DNA of 64,000 bases from Actinomycetospora termitidis (GTDB taxonomy: Bacteria > Actinomycetota > Actinomycetes > Mycobacteriales > Pseudonocardiaceae): positions 372,001 to 436,000 of the forward strand of contig NZ_JASVWF010000006.1 in NCBI RefSeq assembly GCF_030286555.1, read 5' to 3'. The notes beneath the pieces are model-generated. The model had not been told where the DNA came from. It saw nothing but the letters and a program-made list of their open reading frames with translations, and did not search any database. The translations under genes and the position numbers were made by a program. This document shows, piece by piece, positions 26,461 to 35,178 of this stretch. Position 1 is the first letter of the stretch. The number at the start of each line of letters is the position of its first letter.

Positions 26461-27842
26461 AGGACCTTGCCCGGGTTGAGGATGCCGTGGGGGTCGAGGG
26501 CGGCCTTGACGGCGCGTTGCATGGCGAGGTTCTCCGGGGTCTGCTCGGCGGTGAGCCCGTCGCGTTTGAGCAGGCCGACGCCGTGTTCGCCGGTGACGGT
26601 GCCGCCGAGGTCCAGCGCGTCGGCGATGATCTGGTGGAAGGCCTGCTGGGCGCGTTCGCGGGCGGGTTCGTCGCCGACCGGGGTGATCAGCAGCGGGTGC
26701 AGGTTCCCGTCGCCGGCATGGGCGATGTTCGCGATGGTGGTCCGGTGCCGCTCGCCGGTGGCCTGGATGCGGGCGAGCATCTCGGGGACGGCGGCGCGGG
26801 GCACGCAGACGTCCTCGGTGAGCACCGGGCCGAGCCGTTCCAGGGCGGGGTAGGCCAGCCGCCGCGCGGCGAAGAGCGCGTCGGCCTCCTCGGCGTCGGC
26901 GGCGCGCGCGGAGAACGTGGCGCCGGCGGCGTCGAAGTGCCGGATCATCTCCTCGGCCTCCGCCTGCCCCGCAGCGCCGGGGGCGTCGGAGCGCCCGAGC
27001 AGGATGACGTCGGCCTCGGCGGAGATACCGAGGTTCTTCCAGGCGTCGACGGCTTCCAGGCAGGTCTTGTCGACCAGTTCCAGCGCGCTCGGTGTCAGCC
27101 CGGCGGCGGTGATCGCGGCGACCGCACGCCCGGCGGCGACGACGTCGGCGAAGTAGCCGGCGACGGTGTGCTCGGGGGCGCGGGCGGGTCGGAGTTTGAC
27201 GGTGACCTCGGTGATCAGACCGAGGGTGCCCTCGGAGCCGACCATCAGCCCGGCCAGGTCGAGCCCGGCGACGCCCTTGGCGGTGCGCCGCCCGAGCCGG
27301 ACCAGCTCGCCGAGCCCGTTCACGACCTGCACGCCGAGGACGTAGTCGCGGGTGACGCCGTACTTCACGCAGCACATGCCGCCGGCGTTGGTGGCGACGT
27401 TGCCGCCGATCGTCGACCACGGGGAGCTGGCCGGGTCGGGCGGGTACCACAGGCCCTGCTTCGCGCACTGGGCGCGCAGGTGGTCGTTGACGATCCCCGG
27501 CTCGACGACGGCGAGCCGCTCGGCCGGGTCGATCTCGTGGATCCGGGTCATCTGCTCGACCGACACCACGACACTCCCGGCGGTCGCGTTCGCCCCGCCC
27601 GAGAGCCCGGTGCCCGCCCCGCGCGGCACCACCGGCACCCGGTGTTCCAGGCACGCCCGCACCACGGCCTGGCACTGCGCGGCGTCGAGCGGGCGCACCA
27701 CCGCGGCCGGGAGTTCCCACGGCGCCCACTCGGCGTCGTCGTGGGCGTATGAGGCCAGCACGTCCGGGTCGTCGACCACACGATCCGCCGGCAACGCCGC
27801 CCGCAGCGCAGCGACGACGGGAGCCGGAGCAACGGTGGTCAT
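26457..27842 (-). CDS. FAD-linked oxidase (GlcD/D-lactate dehydrogenase type)
   Basis: A 461-residue flavoprotein. The FAD-binding PCMH domain contains VPVVPRGAGTGLSGGA, STIGGNVATNAGGMCCVKYG and GLMVGSEGTLGLI; the C-terminal cap contains IAHAGDGNLHP and TGEHGVGLLKRD with the histidines of the 2-hydroxyacid site. It oxidises a 2-hydroxy acid such as glycolate or D-lactate. The ATG at 27842 follows GGAGG by four bases; a longer start would add a Gly-rich stretch without support. First gene of a two-gene operon with the lipase. Confidence 0.92.
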   Translation of the reverse strand: MTTVAPAPVVAALRAALPADRVVDDPDVLASYAHDDAEWAPWELPAAVVRPLDAAQCQAVVRACLEHRVPVVPRGAGTGLSGGANATAGSVVVSVEQMTRIHEIDPAERLAVVEPGIVNDHLRAQCAKQGLWYPPDPASSPWSTIGGNVATNAGGMCCVKYGVTRDYVLGVQVVNGLGELVRLGRRTAKGVAGLDLAGLMVGSEGTLGLITEVTVKLRPARAPEHTVAGYFADVVAAGRAVAAITAAGLTPSALELVDKTCLEAVDAWKNLGISAEADVILLGRSDAPGAAGQAEAEEMIRHFDAAGATFSARAADAEEADALFAARRLAYPALERLGPVLTEDVCVPRAAVPEMLARIQATGERHRTTIANIAHAGDGNLHPLLITPVGDEPARERAQQAFHQIIADALDLGGTVTGEHGVGLLKRDGLTAEQTPENLAMQRAVKAALDPHGILNPGKVL

Positions 27843-27906
27843 GGCGCCTCCGCGGTCGGGTGGAGCGGTCGCCCCACGGTAACCGCCGCCACCGACACTC
27901 ATCGTC

Positions 27907-28830
27907 CTACGACGTCAGCGGCACCTCGCTCGCCACGCGACGGACGTCCACGCGGTCGAGCGCCCCGAGCGCCCGCGTCAGCGCCTCCGCCGACGACGGC
28001 AACAGCGGCATCCGCACGTCCGGGGTCGGAATCCGGCCGGTCGCGTGCAGCAACGCCTTCGTGACGACGGGGTTCGGCTCGGCGAACAGGGCGGTCACCA
28101 GCGGCAGGAGCGCCGCGGCGTGCTCCCGTACGGCCTCGGTCCGACCGGCCGACGCCGCCGTCACCAGCGCCGCGAACCGCTCCGTCGCCACGTGCGCCGA
28201 GGCCGTGATCGCGCCCCGCCCGCCGAGCAGCACGGTCGGCGCGATGAACGCGTCGTCGCCGGCGAGGACGGCGAAGCCCGGGGGAGCGGACGCGAGGACC
28301 TCCAGGGTGTCGACGTCGAGCGCTCCCACGGCCTGCTTGAGCCCGACGATCCGCGGGTGTGCGGCCAGGTCCAGCAGCGCGGCCGCCCCGAGCCCGCGGC
28401 CGGTGCGCACCGGGACGTTGTAGACGACGACGGGCACGGGCGAGCGGTCCGCGACGGCCGTGAGGTGCGCGACGACGGCGGCCCCGGTCGGCCGCACGTA
28501 GTACGGCACCACCGTGAGCGCCGCGGTCACGCCCGGCACGTCGGCCAGCGCCTCGTGACGCGCCAACGTGGTGCGGGTGTCGTTCGTGCCCGCGGCCACG
28601 ATCAGCCCGGCGCCCCGCTCGGCCGCGACCTCCGCGCAGACGTCGACGACCGCGTGGCGCTCCTCGGCACCGAGCGACGTCGGCTCCGCGGTGGTGCCCA
28701 GTGCGACCAGCCCGTGGGCCCCGTCGTCCAGGACGGAGGAGGCCAGCCGGCGCAGCGCGACGAGGTCCACCTCGTCGCGGGCGGTGAACGGCGTGACCAG
28801 GGGGACCCAGAGCCCGGCGAGATCGACCAT
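27907..28830 (-). CDS. Dihydrodipicolinate synthase/N-acetylneuraminate lyase-family protein
   Basis: A 307-residue DapA-like barrel. The Schiff-base Lys lies in IVGLKQAVG, the catalytic Tyr in YNVPVRTG, and the front loop is LGTTAEPTSL, where the usual GTTGE becomes GTTAE. The family condenses or cleaves pyruvate adducts. Key Tyr and Lys are present, so aldolase chemistry is expected, but it need not be lysine synthesis: no lysine gene is nearby and the loop differs. It is divergent from the SOD-like lipoprotein gene and stands alone. Confidence 0.86.
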   Translation of the reverse strand: MVDLAGLWVPLVTPFTARDEVDLVALRRLASSVLDDGAHGLVALGTTAEPTSLGAEERHAVVDVCAEVAAERGAGLIVAAGTNDTRTTLARHEALADVPGVTAALTVVPYYVRPTGAAVVAHLTAVADRSPVPVVVYNVPVRTGRGLGAAALLDLAAHPRIVGLKQAVGALDVDTLEVLASAPPGFAVLAGDDAFIAPTVLLGGRGAITASAHVATERFAALVTAASAGRTEAVREHAAALLPLVTALFAEPNPVVTKALLHATGRIPTPDVRMPLLPSSAEALTRALGALDRVDVRRVASEVPLTS

Positions 28831-28936
28831 GCCCGCCGATGCTGGCCCGCCGGCCCGCCCGGCAGAAGCGACGATCGCGCGGGGGTCTGTGAAGCACGGC
28901 TGCACGCTCGCGGGGGCGATCTGCGACGATCCTCCC

Positions 28937-29503
28937 GTGATCCGCCGAATCGCCCCGTTCCTTGCGCTGATCGCCGCGGCCCTGGTGGTCGCCGGCTGTT
29001 CGAGCTCGGAGGTCCGCCGGGCCAGCGGCGGAGCACTGACCGCGCCGGGCGGGGCGGCGTCGACCGCCCTGACGTACAACGCCGCGGCCCCCGCGGGTGC
29101 GAACGTCACGGTGGAGACGGTGCGGGCGGAGGACAGCACCGCGGCCACGCTGACCGCCCAGGGCCTGCTGCCGGACCGCGGGTACGCCGCGCACCTGCAC
29201 ACGAGGCCGTGCGGGCCGACCGGCAACGACGCCGGCCCGCATTTCCAGAACCGCGTCGACCCGGCCGCGACCCCGGAGAAGCCGTCGTCCGACCCGGCGT
29301 ACGCCAACCCGCAGAACGAGTTCTGGCTCGACCTGCGCACGGACGCGTCGGGCGCGGGCACGGCCACCACCACCGTCCCGTTCGCGCTGACCGACCGCGC
29401 CCCCGCGTCGCTGATCGTGCACGAGAAGGAGATGACGGCGATCGCGCCGGGCCAGGCGGGCACCGCCGGCGGCCGCCTCGCCTGCGTCACGCTCACCCCG
29501 TAG
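28937..29503 (+). CDS. Superoxide-dismutase-like (Cu/Zn fold) lipoprotein
   Basis: A 188-residue exported lipoprotein. The signal ends in the lipobox LVVAGC, so Cys20 or nearby is lipidated. The body resembles the Cu/Zn superoxide dismutase fold: GYAAHLHTRPCGPTGNDAG followed by PHFQN gives the His-x-His and later His of a metal site, and DRAPASLIVHEKEM holds another His. Some metal ligands cannot be confirmed, so it may be a non-catalytic relative. The GTG has no clear ribosome site. It ends 24 bases before the 2Fe-2S protein gene. Confidence 0.72.
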   Translation: MIRRIAPFLALIAAALVVAGCSSSEVRRASGGALTAPGGAASTALTYNAAAPAGANVTVETVRAEDSTAATLTAQGLLPDRGYAAHLHTRPCGPTGNDAGPHFQNRVDPAATPEKPSSDPAYANPQNEFWLDLRTDASGAGTATTTVPFALTDRAPASLIVHEKEMTAIAPGQAGTAGGRLACVTLTP

Positions 29504-29527
29504 CGGAGATCGTTATCGTGGGGCGCG

Positions 29528-29905
29528 ATGAAGCGCCCCGCGTCCGGCCCCACCGTCACCCTCTGCCGGGGCTGCTGCTGCGGCACCACCCGCAAGCACC
29601 CGGGCGTCGACCACGCCGGTCAGGTCGACCGGCTCCGCGAGGGCACGGCCGGCGCGGGCCGGGTGACGCTCTCCGACTGCCTGGACGCGTGCGCGCACTC
29701 GACGGTCGCGGTGGTCTCGCCGTCGCGCGAGGGCCGCGCCGCCGGTGGCCGTCCGGTGTGGCTGCTCGGCGTCCTGGACCGCGACACCGAGGACGAGATC
29801 GTGGCGTGGGTGCAGGCCGGCGGCCCGGGTATCGCCGACCCGCCGGGGATGCTCGACCTGCGGGTGTTCACCCCGGCCCGGCGCATCCGCGCGCAGGTCG
29901 ACTGA
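29528..29905 (+). CDS. (2Fe-2S) ferredoxin-domain protein
   Basis: A 125-residue thioredoxin-like 2Fe-2S protein. Its N-terminal LCRGCCCGTTRKH has closely spaced cysteines and LSDCLDACAHSTVAVV supplies the CxxxC pair, the pattern of stand-alone (2Fe-2S) ferredoxins often annotated in actinomycetes. It probably carries electrons; no redox partner lies beside it. It is followed after 17 bases by the polyol dehydrogenase gene. Confidence 0.8.
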   Translation: MKRPASGPTVTLCRGCCCGTTRKHPGVDHAGQVDRLREGTAGAGRVTLSDCLDACAHSTVAVVSPSREGRAAGGRPVWLLGVLDRDTEDEIVAWVQAGGPGIADPPGMLDLRVFTPARRIRAQVD

Positions 29906-29922
29906 GGCGCACACTGGGCGCC

Positions 29923-30951
29923 ATGCAGCGCGTCGCGGTACTCACCGAGCCGGACCACGTCGTCCTCGAGACCCGCGAGGTGCCCGAGCCGGGCGCGGGG
30001 CAGGTCCAGGTGCAGGTCCGGGCGGTGAGCGTCTGCGGGTCCGACGTGCACTACTACGACCACGGGCGCATCGGCGGCTTCGTCATGCACGCCCCGCTGG
30101 TGCTCGGGCACGAGACGTCGGGCGTGGTCAGCGCAGTGGGGTCGGGGGTCGGGTCACCCGCCGTCGGGACCCGCGTGGCGATCGAGCCACAGGTCGAGTG
30201 CGGGCGCTGCGCGCAGTGCCGCCAGGGCCGCTACCACCTGTGCCCGGACATCGCGTTCTTCGCGACGCCGCCGGTGGACGGGTCGTTCGCCGAGTACGTC
30301 GTGGTGCCCGCGCACCGGGCCCACCCGGTGCCGGACACGGTCTCCGACGAGGCCGCCGCCCTGATCGAGCCGCTGTCGGTGGCGCTGCACGCGGCGGCGA
30401 AGGCCGACATCGGGCCGGGCACGCGGGTGCTGGTCAGCGGCGCCGGGCCGGTGGGGCTGCTGTGCCTGCAGGTGGCGCTGGCCCGCGGCGCGGCGGCGGT
30501 CGCCGTGACCGACGTGATGGCGCTGCGCCGGGAGGCCGCGACCGACTACGGGGCCACCGCGACGATCGACGGCAACGACCACGAGACCGGGCTCGCGGCG
30601 CTCGGCGCGGCGATCGGGCAGGCCGACGTGGTGCTGGAGTGCACCGGCGTGCAGCCGGCGATCGACCTCGCGGTGGCGGCGACCGCGCCGGCGGCGACCG
30701 TCGTGCTCGTCGGCACCGGGTCGAGCATCACGCTGCCGCTGGACGTCGTGCAGGCCCGCGAGCTGACGGTGAAGGGGACCTTCCGGTACGCCCACGTGTA
30801 CCCGGCGGCGATCGAGCTCGCGGCCTCCGGGCGCATCCGCCTCGACGACATGGTCACCTCGCACCACCCGCTGGAGGACGCCGTGGGTGCCCTGCTCGCG
30901 GCCCGCCGGGACCCGCTGGCGCTCAAGGCCGTCGTGCACCCGTCGTCGTAG
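29923..30951 (+). CDS. Zinc-dependent L-iditol/sorbitol-type dehydrogenase
   Basis: A 342-residue zinc MDR enzyme. Catalytic-zinc ligands are in SVCGSDVHYYDHG and VLGHETSG; the structural-zinc cysteines are in VECGRCAQCRQGRYHLC; the NAD-binding turn is VSGAGPVGLL. The SDVHYY pattern is characteristic of sorbitol/xylitol dehydrogenases, so it likely oxidises polyols to ketoses. The following gene is convergent (MFS, minus strand) with a short hairpin between. Confidence 0.92.
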   Translation: MQRVAVLTEPDHVVLETREVPEPGAGQVQVQVRAVSVCGSDVHYYDHGRIGGFVMHAPLVLGHETSGVVSAVGSGVGSPAVGTRVAIEPQVECGRCAQCRQGRYHLCPDIAFFATPPVDGSFAEYVVVPAHRAHPVPDTVSDEAAALIEPLSVALHAAAKADIGPGTRVLVSGAGPVGLLCLQVALARGAAAVAVTDVMALRREAATDYGATATIDGNDHETGLAALGAAIGQADVVLECTGVQPAIDLAVAATAPAATVVLVGTGSSITLPLDVVQARELTVKGTFRYAHVYPAAIELAASGRIRLDDMVTSHHPLEDAVGALLAARRDPLALKAVVHPSS

Positions 30952-30963
30952 GCACCTCCCTGT

Positions 30964-30986
30964 GTCAGCAGTGCGGCCATGCTGAC
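30964..30986. terminator. Short hairpin between convergent genes
   Basis: GTCAGCA (30964-30970) and TGCTGAC (30980-30986) form a 7-bp stem with a 9-base loop between the polyol dehydrogenase and the MFS gene stops. Confidence 0.5.
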
Positions 30987-30994
30987 GCTGGACG

Positions 30995-32197
30995 TCACAA
31001 TCGGCGCAGGTATGAGGCCCGCTGCGACCGCGCCACCACGACCAGGCACCCCGCGGCGACGACGGCCAGCACCACGAACAGCACCGCGTACGGCACCACG
31101 GCGGACGCGACCGCCAGCACGGCCGGCACGAGGAACCCGACGTAGGCCAGCGCGTAGAACACCGCGGTCAGCCCGGCCAGGTGGCGGCGCGGCGCGATCC
31201 GGCCGACCTCCGCGAGCCCGCTGACCAGCGCGAACCCGTATCCGACGCCGAGCACGGCCGCCGTCACGAGCGCGAGGACGACGCCCGGCGCGGCCGCCGT
31301 CACCGCCGCGAGCACCATCCCGACGGCGGCGCAGGCCTGACCGAGCATCCCGCCGCGGGCGTCGGTGATGCCCTGCCGCTTCGCGACCGACTGCGCGGCG
31401 ACCCCGGCCACGAGCGTCACCGCGGTCATCAACGCCGCGAACGCGATCGCGTGCCCCGGCACGGCCCGCGCGACCAGCGACGGCAGCACCGCGTACGCCA
31501 CGCCCGCGCACGTGAACACCCACGGCGCGACCGGCGCCACGACCGTCCAGAACTCGCGGTGCCCGCGCACCGGGATGCGCAGGTCGTCGCGCAGCCGCCG
31601 GGTGGGGGCCGCGTCGCGGTCCAGGGTCTCCGCGGTGCGCAGGGCGAGCAGGCCCAGGGGGACGCCGACGACGACGTGCACCGCGTACGAGAGCACCTCC
31701 GGGTACGGCGCCCACTGCGCGAGCACGCCGGCCGCGGCCGGGCCGAGCAGGAACCCCGTCGTCAGGGACATCGCCGCCCGGGAGGCGCCGGACCCACCGG
31801 AGAGCTCCTGGATCCACGTGGAGCCGACGGCCATCGCCACACCCAGCGCGAGCCCGGCGAGCACCCGGCCCGCGAACAGCACCGGCACGGCCTCCCCACC
31901 GAGCCCGAGGACGAGGCTGCCCGCGATCGCGAGCGGCGGCGCGGCGAGCATCGGCGGCTTGCGCCCGAGGCGGTCCGACAGCGGCCCGCCGACCAGCATC
32001 CCGGGCACGATCCCGAGGACGTAGGCACCCAGGAGGACGTCCACGGTCGCCGTCGAGAACCCGCCCAGCTCCCGGTACATGACCATGAGCGGGGTGAACT
32101 GGTTGCCGCCCCAGGCGACGGTGAACAGGGCGAGCCCGACCGGGAACCAGCCCGCCCGCGTCCCGACGACCGGGCGCCGGGTCAGGGTGGCCGTCAT
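30995..32197 (-). CDS. MFS transporter
   Basis: A 400-residue major facilitator with twelve predicted hydrophobic helices. The loop 2-3 signature GPLSDRLGRKPPML and the corresponding AVGSTWIQELSGG region are visible. Its ATG overlaps the stop of the GntR gene (ATGA), so the regulator is co-transcribed with the transporter it probably controls. The substrate is unknown; FCD-type GntR partners usually sense organic acids. Confidence 0.9.
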   Translation of the reverse strand: MTATLTRRPVVGTRAGWFPVGLALFTVAWGGNQFTPLMVMYRELGGFSTATVDVLLGAYVLGIVPGMLVGGPLSDRLGRKPPMLAAPPLAIAGSLVLGLGGEAVPVLFAGRVLAGLALGVAMAVGSTWIQELSGGSGASRAAMSLTTGFLLGPAAAGVLAQWAPYPEVLSYAVHVVVGVPLGLLALRTAETLDRDAAPTRRLRDDLRIPVRGHREFWTVVAPVAPWVFTCAGVAYAVLPSLVARAVPGHAIAFAALMTAVTLVAGVAAQSVAKRQGITDARGGMLGQACAAVGMVLAAVTAAAPGVVLALVTAAVLGVGYGFALVSGLAEVGRIAPRRHLAGLTAVFYALAYVGFLVPAVLAVASAVVPYAVLFVVLAVVAAGCLVVVARSQRASYLRRL

Positions 32198-32853
32198 CGG
32201 CCGCGCCCCGTCCGGTGCGTGTGGTCCAGGTGCTCGACGAGGGCGGTGCGGAAGCCGTCGACGTCGCGGGCGGCGACGAGGTCGCGCAGCGCGCGGTGCT
32301 CGGCGAGCACGTTCTCGGCGGTCGCATGCCGACCGCGGATCGACTCGGCGGTCATGCGCTGCTGGCGCTCGCGCAGGGTGCGGTAGAAGCCGATGAGCAG
32401 CGAGTTCCGGCCGGCGTCGGCGACGAGGCGGTGGAACTCGGCGTCGGCGGCGGCGAAGCCGGGGAGGTCGCCGTCGTCGTGCGCCCCCTGCTGCACGACG
32501 ATCGCGTCGTCCAGGGCGGTGACGAGGGCGGCGAGCTCGTCGGGGCGGTCGACGACGGCGGCCACCGCATGGGACTCGAGCACGGCCCGCGCGTCGAGCA
32601 CCTCGTCGATCTCCCGCGGCGCGACCGGCACCACCAGCGCCCCGCGCTTGGGGAACAGCCGCAGCCAGCCCTCGACCTCGAGCCGCAGGAACGCCTCGCG
32701 CACCGGGGTGCGGGAGACGGTCAGCGCCGCGGCGACCTCGCCCTCGTTGACCATCCGGCCGCCCTCGAGCTCGCCGGTGAGCACGCGGTCCTTCACGTGC
32801 CGGTAGACGACGTCCGCCGCGGACACCTCTGGGGCACCACTGGTGAGCGACAT
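32194..32853 (-). CDS. GntR-family regulator, FCD type
   Basis: A 219-residue GntR regulator. The winged HTH is at about residues 15-75 with GGRMVNEGEVAAALTVSRTP, and the C-terminal FCD domain carries the metal-binding pattern DAEFHRLVADAG and EHRALRDL. It likely represses the MFS gene in response to a carboxylate. A TAACTT box (32860-32865, minus strand) lies only six bases before the ATG, so the transcript is probably leaderless. TTGTATCTATG across the start may be its own operator. Confidence 0.9.
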   Translation of the reverse strand: MSLTSGAPEVSAADVVYRHVKDRVLTGELEGGRMVNEGEVAAALTVSRTPVREAFLRLEVEGWLRLFPKRGALVVPVAPREIDEVLDARAVLESHAVAAVVDRPDELAALVTALDDAIVVQQGAHDDGDLPGFAAADAEFHRLVADAGRNSLLIGFYRTLRERQQRMTAESIRGRHATAENVLAEHRALRDLVAARDVDGFRTALVEHLDHTHRTGRGR

Positions 32854-32870
32854 AGATACAAGTTAGCACG

Positions 32871-32925
32871 CCGAGCGAACGGCCCGCTCGCAGCTTCTAT
32901 CCGCGCGAGAGTGCCGTTCGATCGG
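32871..32925. terminator. Imperfect palindrome (family 1, copy 2)
   Basis: Arms CCGAGCGAACGGC (32871-32883) and GCCGTTCGATCGG (32913-32925) with further pairing inside; the loop holds cttctatc, identical to the loop of copy 1 at 9976-9983. It lies 30 bases beyond the stop of the GlcG/HbpS-type gene on the minus strand. Confidence 0.65.
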
Positions 32926-32954
32926 AAGGGGGGTGGGCCGATCGGCCGAGCCGG

Positions 32955-33389
32955 TTACGCCCCGGTGCGCGCCACCAGCCCGGCCGCCTCGATGCCCGCC
33001 ACGACGGCCTCCTCGTCCGCGGTGGAGGCGTCGCCCGACGCGCCCGCGGCCCCGATGACCTCGCCGTCGGCGTCGGTGATGAACACGCCGCCGGGGACCG
33101 AGAACACCTTGCCGCCGGCGAGGGCGGCGACGGAGGTGAAGAACTCCGGGGAGTCGGCGGCGCGCTGGGCGATCGCGCGGCTGTCCATCATCAGCCCGAT
33201 CACGCCGTGGGCCTTGGCGATCGCCACGTCCGGCCGCAGGAAGCCCGACCCGTCGGCCCGGCCCAGCGCCACGAGGTGCCCGCCGGTGTCGAGGACGGCC
33301 ACGGTCAGGGGCTTGTAGCCGGCGGATTCGCCGTGCCGCAGGGCCTCGGCCACGATCGTCGACGCTTGGGAGTAGGTCAGGGCAGTCAT
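32955..33389 (-). CDS. GlcG/HbpS-family (haem-binding-like) protein
   Basis: A 144-residue single-domain protein of the GlcG/HbpS family: ALRHGESAGYKPLTVAVLDT, GHLVALGRADGSGFLRPDVA and VPGGVFITDADGEVIGA. HbpS of Streptomyces binds haem and, as reported, cobalamin; other members are part of diol-use operons. No signal peptide is visible here. It is divergent from the SpoIIE/B12/STAS operon, with about 60 bases between the starts. That neighbourhood makes a tetrapyrrole or cobalamin link attractive, but this is inference. Confidence 0.85.
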   Translation of the reverse strand: MTALTYSQASTIVAEALRHGESAGYKPLTVAVLDTGGHLVALGRADGSGFLRPDVAIAKAHGVIGLMMDSRAIAQRAADSPEFFTSVAALAGGKVFSVPGGVFITDADGEVIGAAGASGDASTADEEAVVAGIEAAGLVARTGA

Positions 33390-33450
33390 GGCCGTCCCAT
33401 TCCCCGCAGGGGCGCCGCTCATGTTGACCGCGGCAGATAGCCTCGGACAC

Positions 33451-35178
33451 GTGGACTCGACGATGCCGGCGGGGGCCCCCTCGCCGACACCGCCGAGGGG
33501 GATGCGCAGCCTGCACTCGCGGGTGCTGGCCGGGCTCTCCGAGGCGGTGGTGGTCACCGGTCCCGCCCGCCCGGGTGGGGCCTACACGATCGTGCACGCC
33601 GCGAACACCGCCGCCGAGCGCCTGCTGCCGGGGATCACCGCCGGCCTCGCCGTCGAGCGCGTCCCCCACGACGCGTTCCGGTCGGCCGTCGCCCAGCAGC
33701 TCCCGGGCTTCGAGGCCGAGGTGGCCGGTCGGGTGCTCGTCGCCCGCGCCGAGCGTCTCGACGACGACGTCCCGCCCGGCGCGGACCTCCTCACCTGCTG
33801 GTACCTGCGCGACGTCACCGACGAGCGCCGCGGGTCGGCCTCGCTGCAGCGCGCCCAGGCCCGGGCCGGGTTCCTCGCCGAGTCCGGGCGCGCCCTGCAC
33901 GGCGTGCTGAACCTGGAGCGGACGCTGCGGACCGCGGCCTCGCTCGCCGCCGGCTTCCTCGCCCCCACCGTGCTGGTGCTCCTCGCCGACGGGTCGGACG
34001 CCGTCCGGTGGGCCCGCGCCGACGCCGGCCGGCCCCGGCCGCACGCCGGCGAGATGACCCGCGTCGAGCTGCGCGCCGCCCCCCGCCTGCACGAGGCCCT
34101 CGTCGAGGAGGCGCCGGTCGACCCGTGGGTGAGCCTCGAGCTCGCCGAGCTGCCGGTGTGGAACGAGCGCCCGACCGGGCGGATCGTCGTCGTGCCGGTG
34201 CCCGGCACCGTCGTCCGGGGCGTGCTGGTGCTGGTCGAGCCGGCCGACGACGAGGACGTCGTCCCGCTCGCCGAGGAGTACGCGACCCGCGTCGGCACGG
34301 CCCTGTCCGCCGCGGCCCTGTTCCGGGAGCAGGCCCACCTCGGCCACGTGCTGCAGGCGAGCCTGGAGCCGCCGCCGCTGCCGGACGACACGCGCGGCGC
34401 GGTCGTCGTCGGGAGCGCCTACCGGCCGGCCCGCGAGAGCCTGCGGGTCGGCGGCGACTTCTACGAGGTCCTGCCGCGCACCGCGGTAGGACGCACGCCG
34501 TTCCTGCTCGGCGACGTGTGCGGCAAGGGGATCGAGGCCGCGGTCCTCTCCGGGCGGGTGCGGCAGTCGCTGCACGCGCTGCGGCTCGTCGAGCAGGACC
34601 CGACGACGCTGCTCGGCCTGCTCAACGCCGCGCTGCTCGACGCCGCCGACCTCGACGCCGCGGTGACGATGCCGCGCTTCGCCACCATGGTCCTGGGCGA
34701 TGCCGAACCCCTTCCCGACGGCGGGTTGCGGCTGCGGCTGGCGACGGGCGGCCACCCGCCGCCCTTCGTGGTGCGCGCGGACGGCACGGTCGAGGAGGTC
34801 GACGTCGTCGGCTCCCTGGTCGGCGCCCTGCGCGACGCCGAGTTCAGCGGCACCGAGGTGCTGCTCGCGCCCGGTGAGACCTGCCTGATCTACAGCGACG
34901 GCGTCACCGAGGCCCGCGGCGGCCCCGGCGGGCGCGACTTCTACGGCGAGGAGCGCCTCGCGGCGGCGCTCTCCGGCTGCGCGGGCGCCCCGGCCCAGGT
35001 GGTGTGCGAGCGCGTCGTGCAGCTCCTCTCGGACTGGCTGGCCGGGCGGGACCACGACGACGTGGCCCTGCTCGCGCTCCAGGCCCCGCCGCGGCCGCGC
35101 CCCGACCGGTCGCGCCCCGACCGACCGTCCCCCCGGCCCCGTCCCCGGCCGGGTCACCCGCCCCGGGAGGCCTCGTGA
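33451..35178 (+). CDS. PP2C (SpoIIE-type) phosphatase with PAS- and GAF-like sensor region
   Basis: A roughly 575-residue partner-switch phosphatase. The N-terminal 120 residues look PAS-like, ending WYLRDVTDERR; a GAF-like region follows at about 140-300. The C-terminal SpoIIE domain has RVGGDFYEVL, LGDVCGKGIEAAVLSG, LATGGHPPPFVV, YSDGVTEARGG and HDDVALL, i.e. the metal-binding acidic residues are kept. It should dephosphorylate a STAS anti-anti-sigma factor, most simply the one encoded two genes downstream. The GTG at 33451 is preceded by GATAGC about ten bases away, suggesting a leaderless start; an upstream ATG at 33421 is possible. The tail is Pro/Arg-rich and overlaps the next start. 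Confidence 0.9.
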   Translation: MDSTMPAGAPSPTPPRGMRSLHSRVLAGLSEAVVVTGPARPGGAYTIVHAANTAAERLLPGITAGLAVERVPHDAFRSAVAQQLPGFEAEVAGRVLVARAERLDDDVPPGADLLTCWYLRDVTDERRGSASLQRAQARAGFLAESGRALHGVLNLERTLRTAASLAAGFLAPTVLVLLADGSDAVRWARADAGRPRPHAGEMTRVELRAAPRLHEALVEEAPVDPWVSLELAELPVWNERPTGRIVVVPVPGTVVRGVLVLVEPADDEDVVPLAEEYATRVGTALSAAALFREQAHLGHVLQASLEPPPLPDDTRGAVVVGSAYRPARESLRVGGDFYEVLPRTAVGRTPFLLGDVCGKGIEAAVLSGRVRQSLHALRLVEQDPTTLLGLLNAALLDAADLDAAVTMPRFATMVLGDAEPLPDGGLRLRLATGGHPPPFVVRADGTVEEVDVVGSLVGALRDAEFSGTEVLLAPGETCLIYSDGVTEARGGPGGRDFYGEERLAAALSGCAGAPAQVVCERVVQLLSDWLAGRDHDDVALLALQAPPRPRPDRSRPDRPSPRPRPRPGHPPREAS

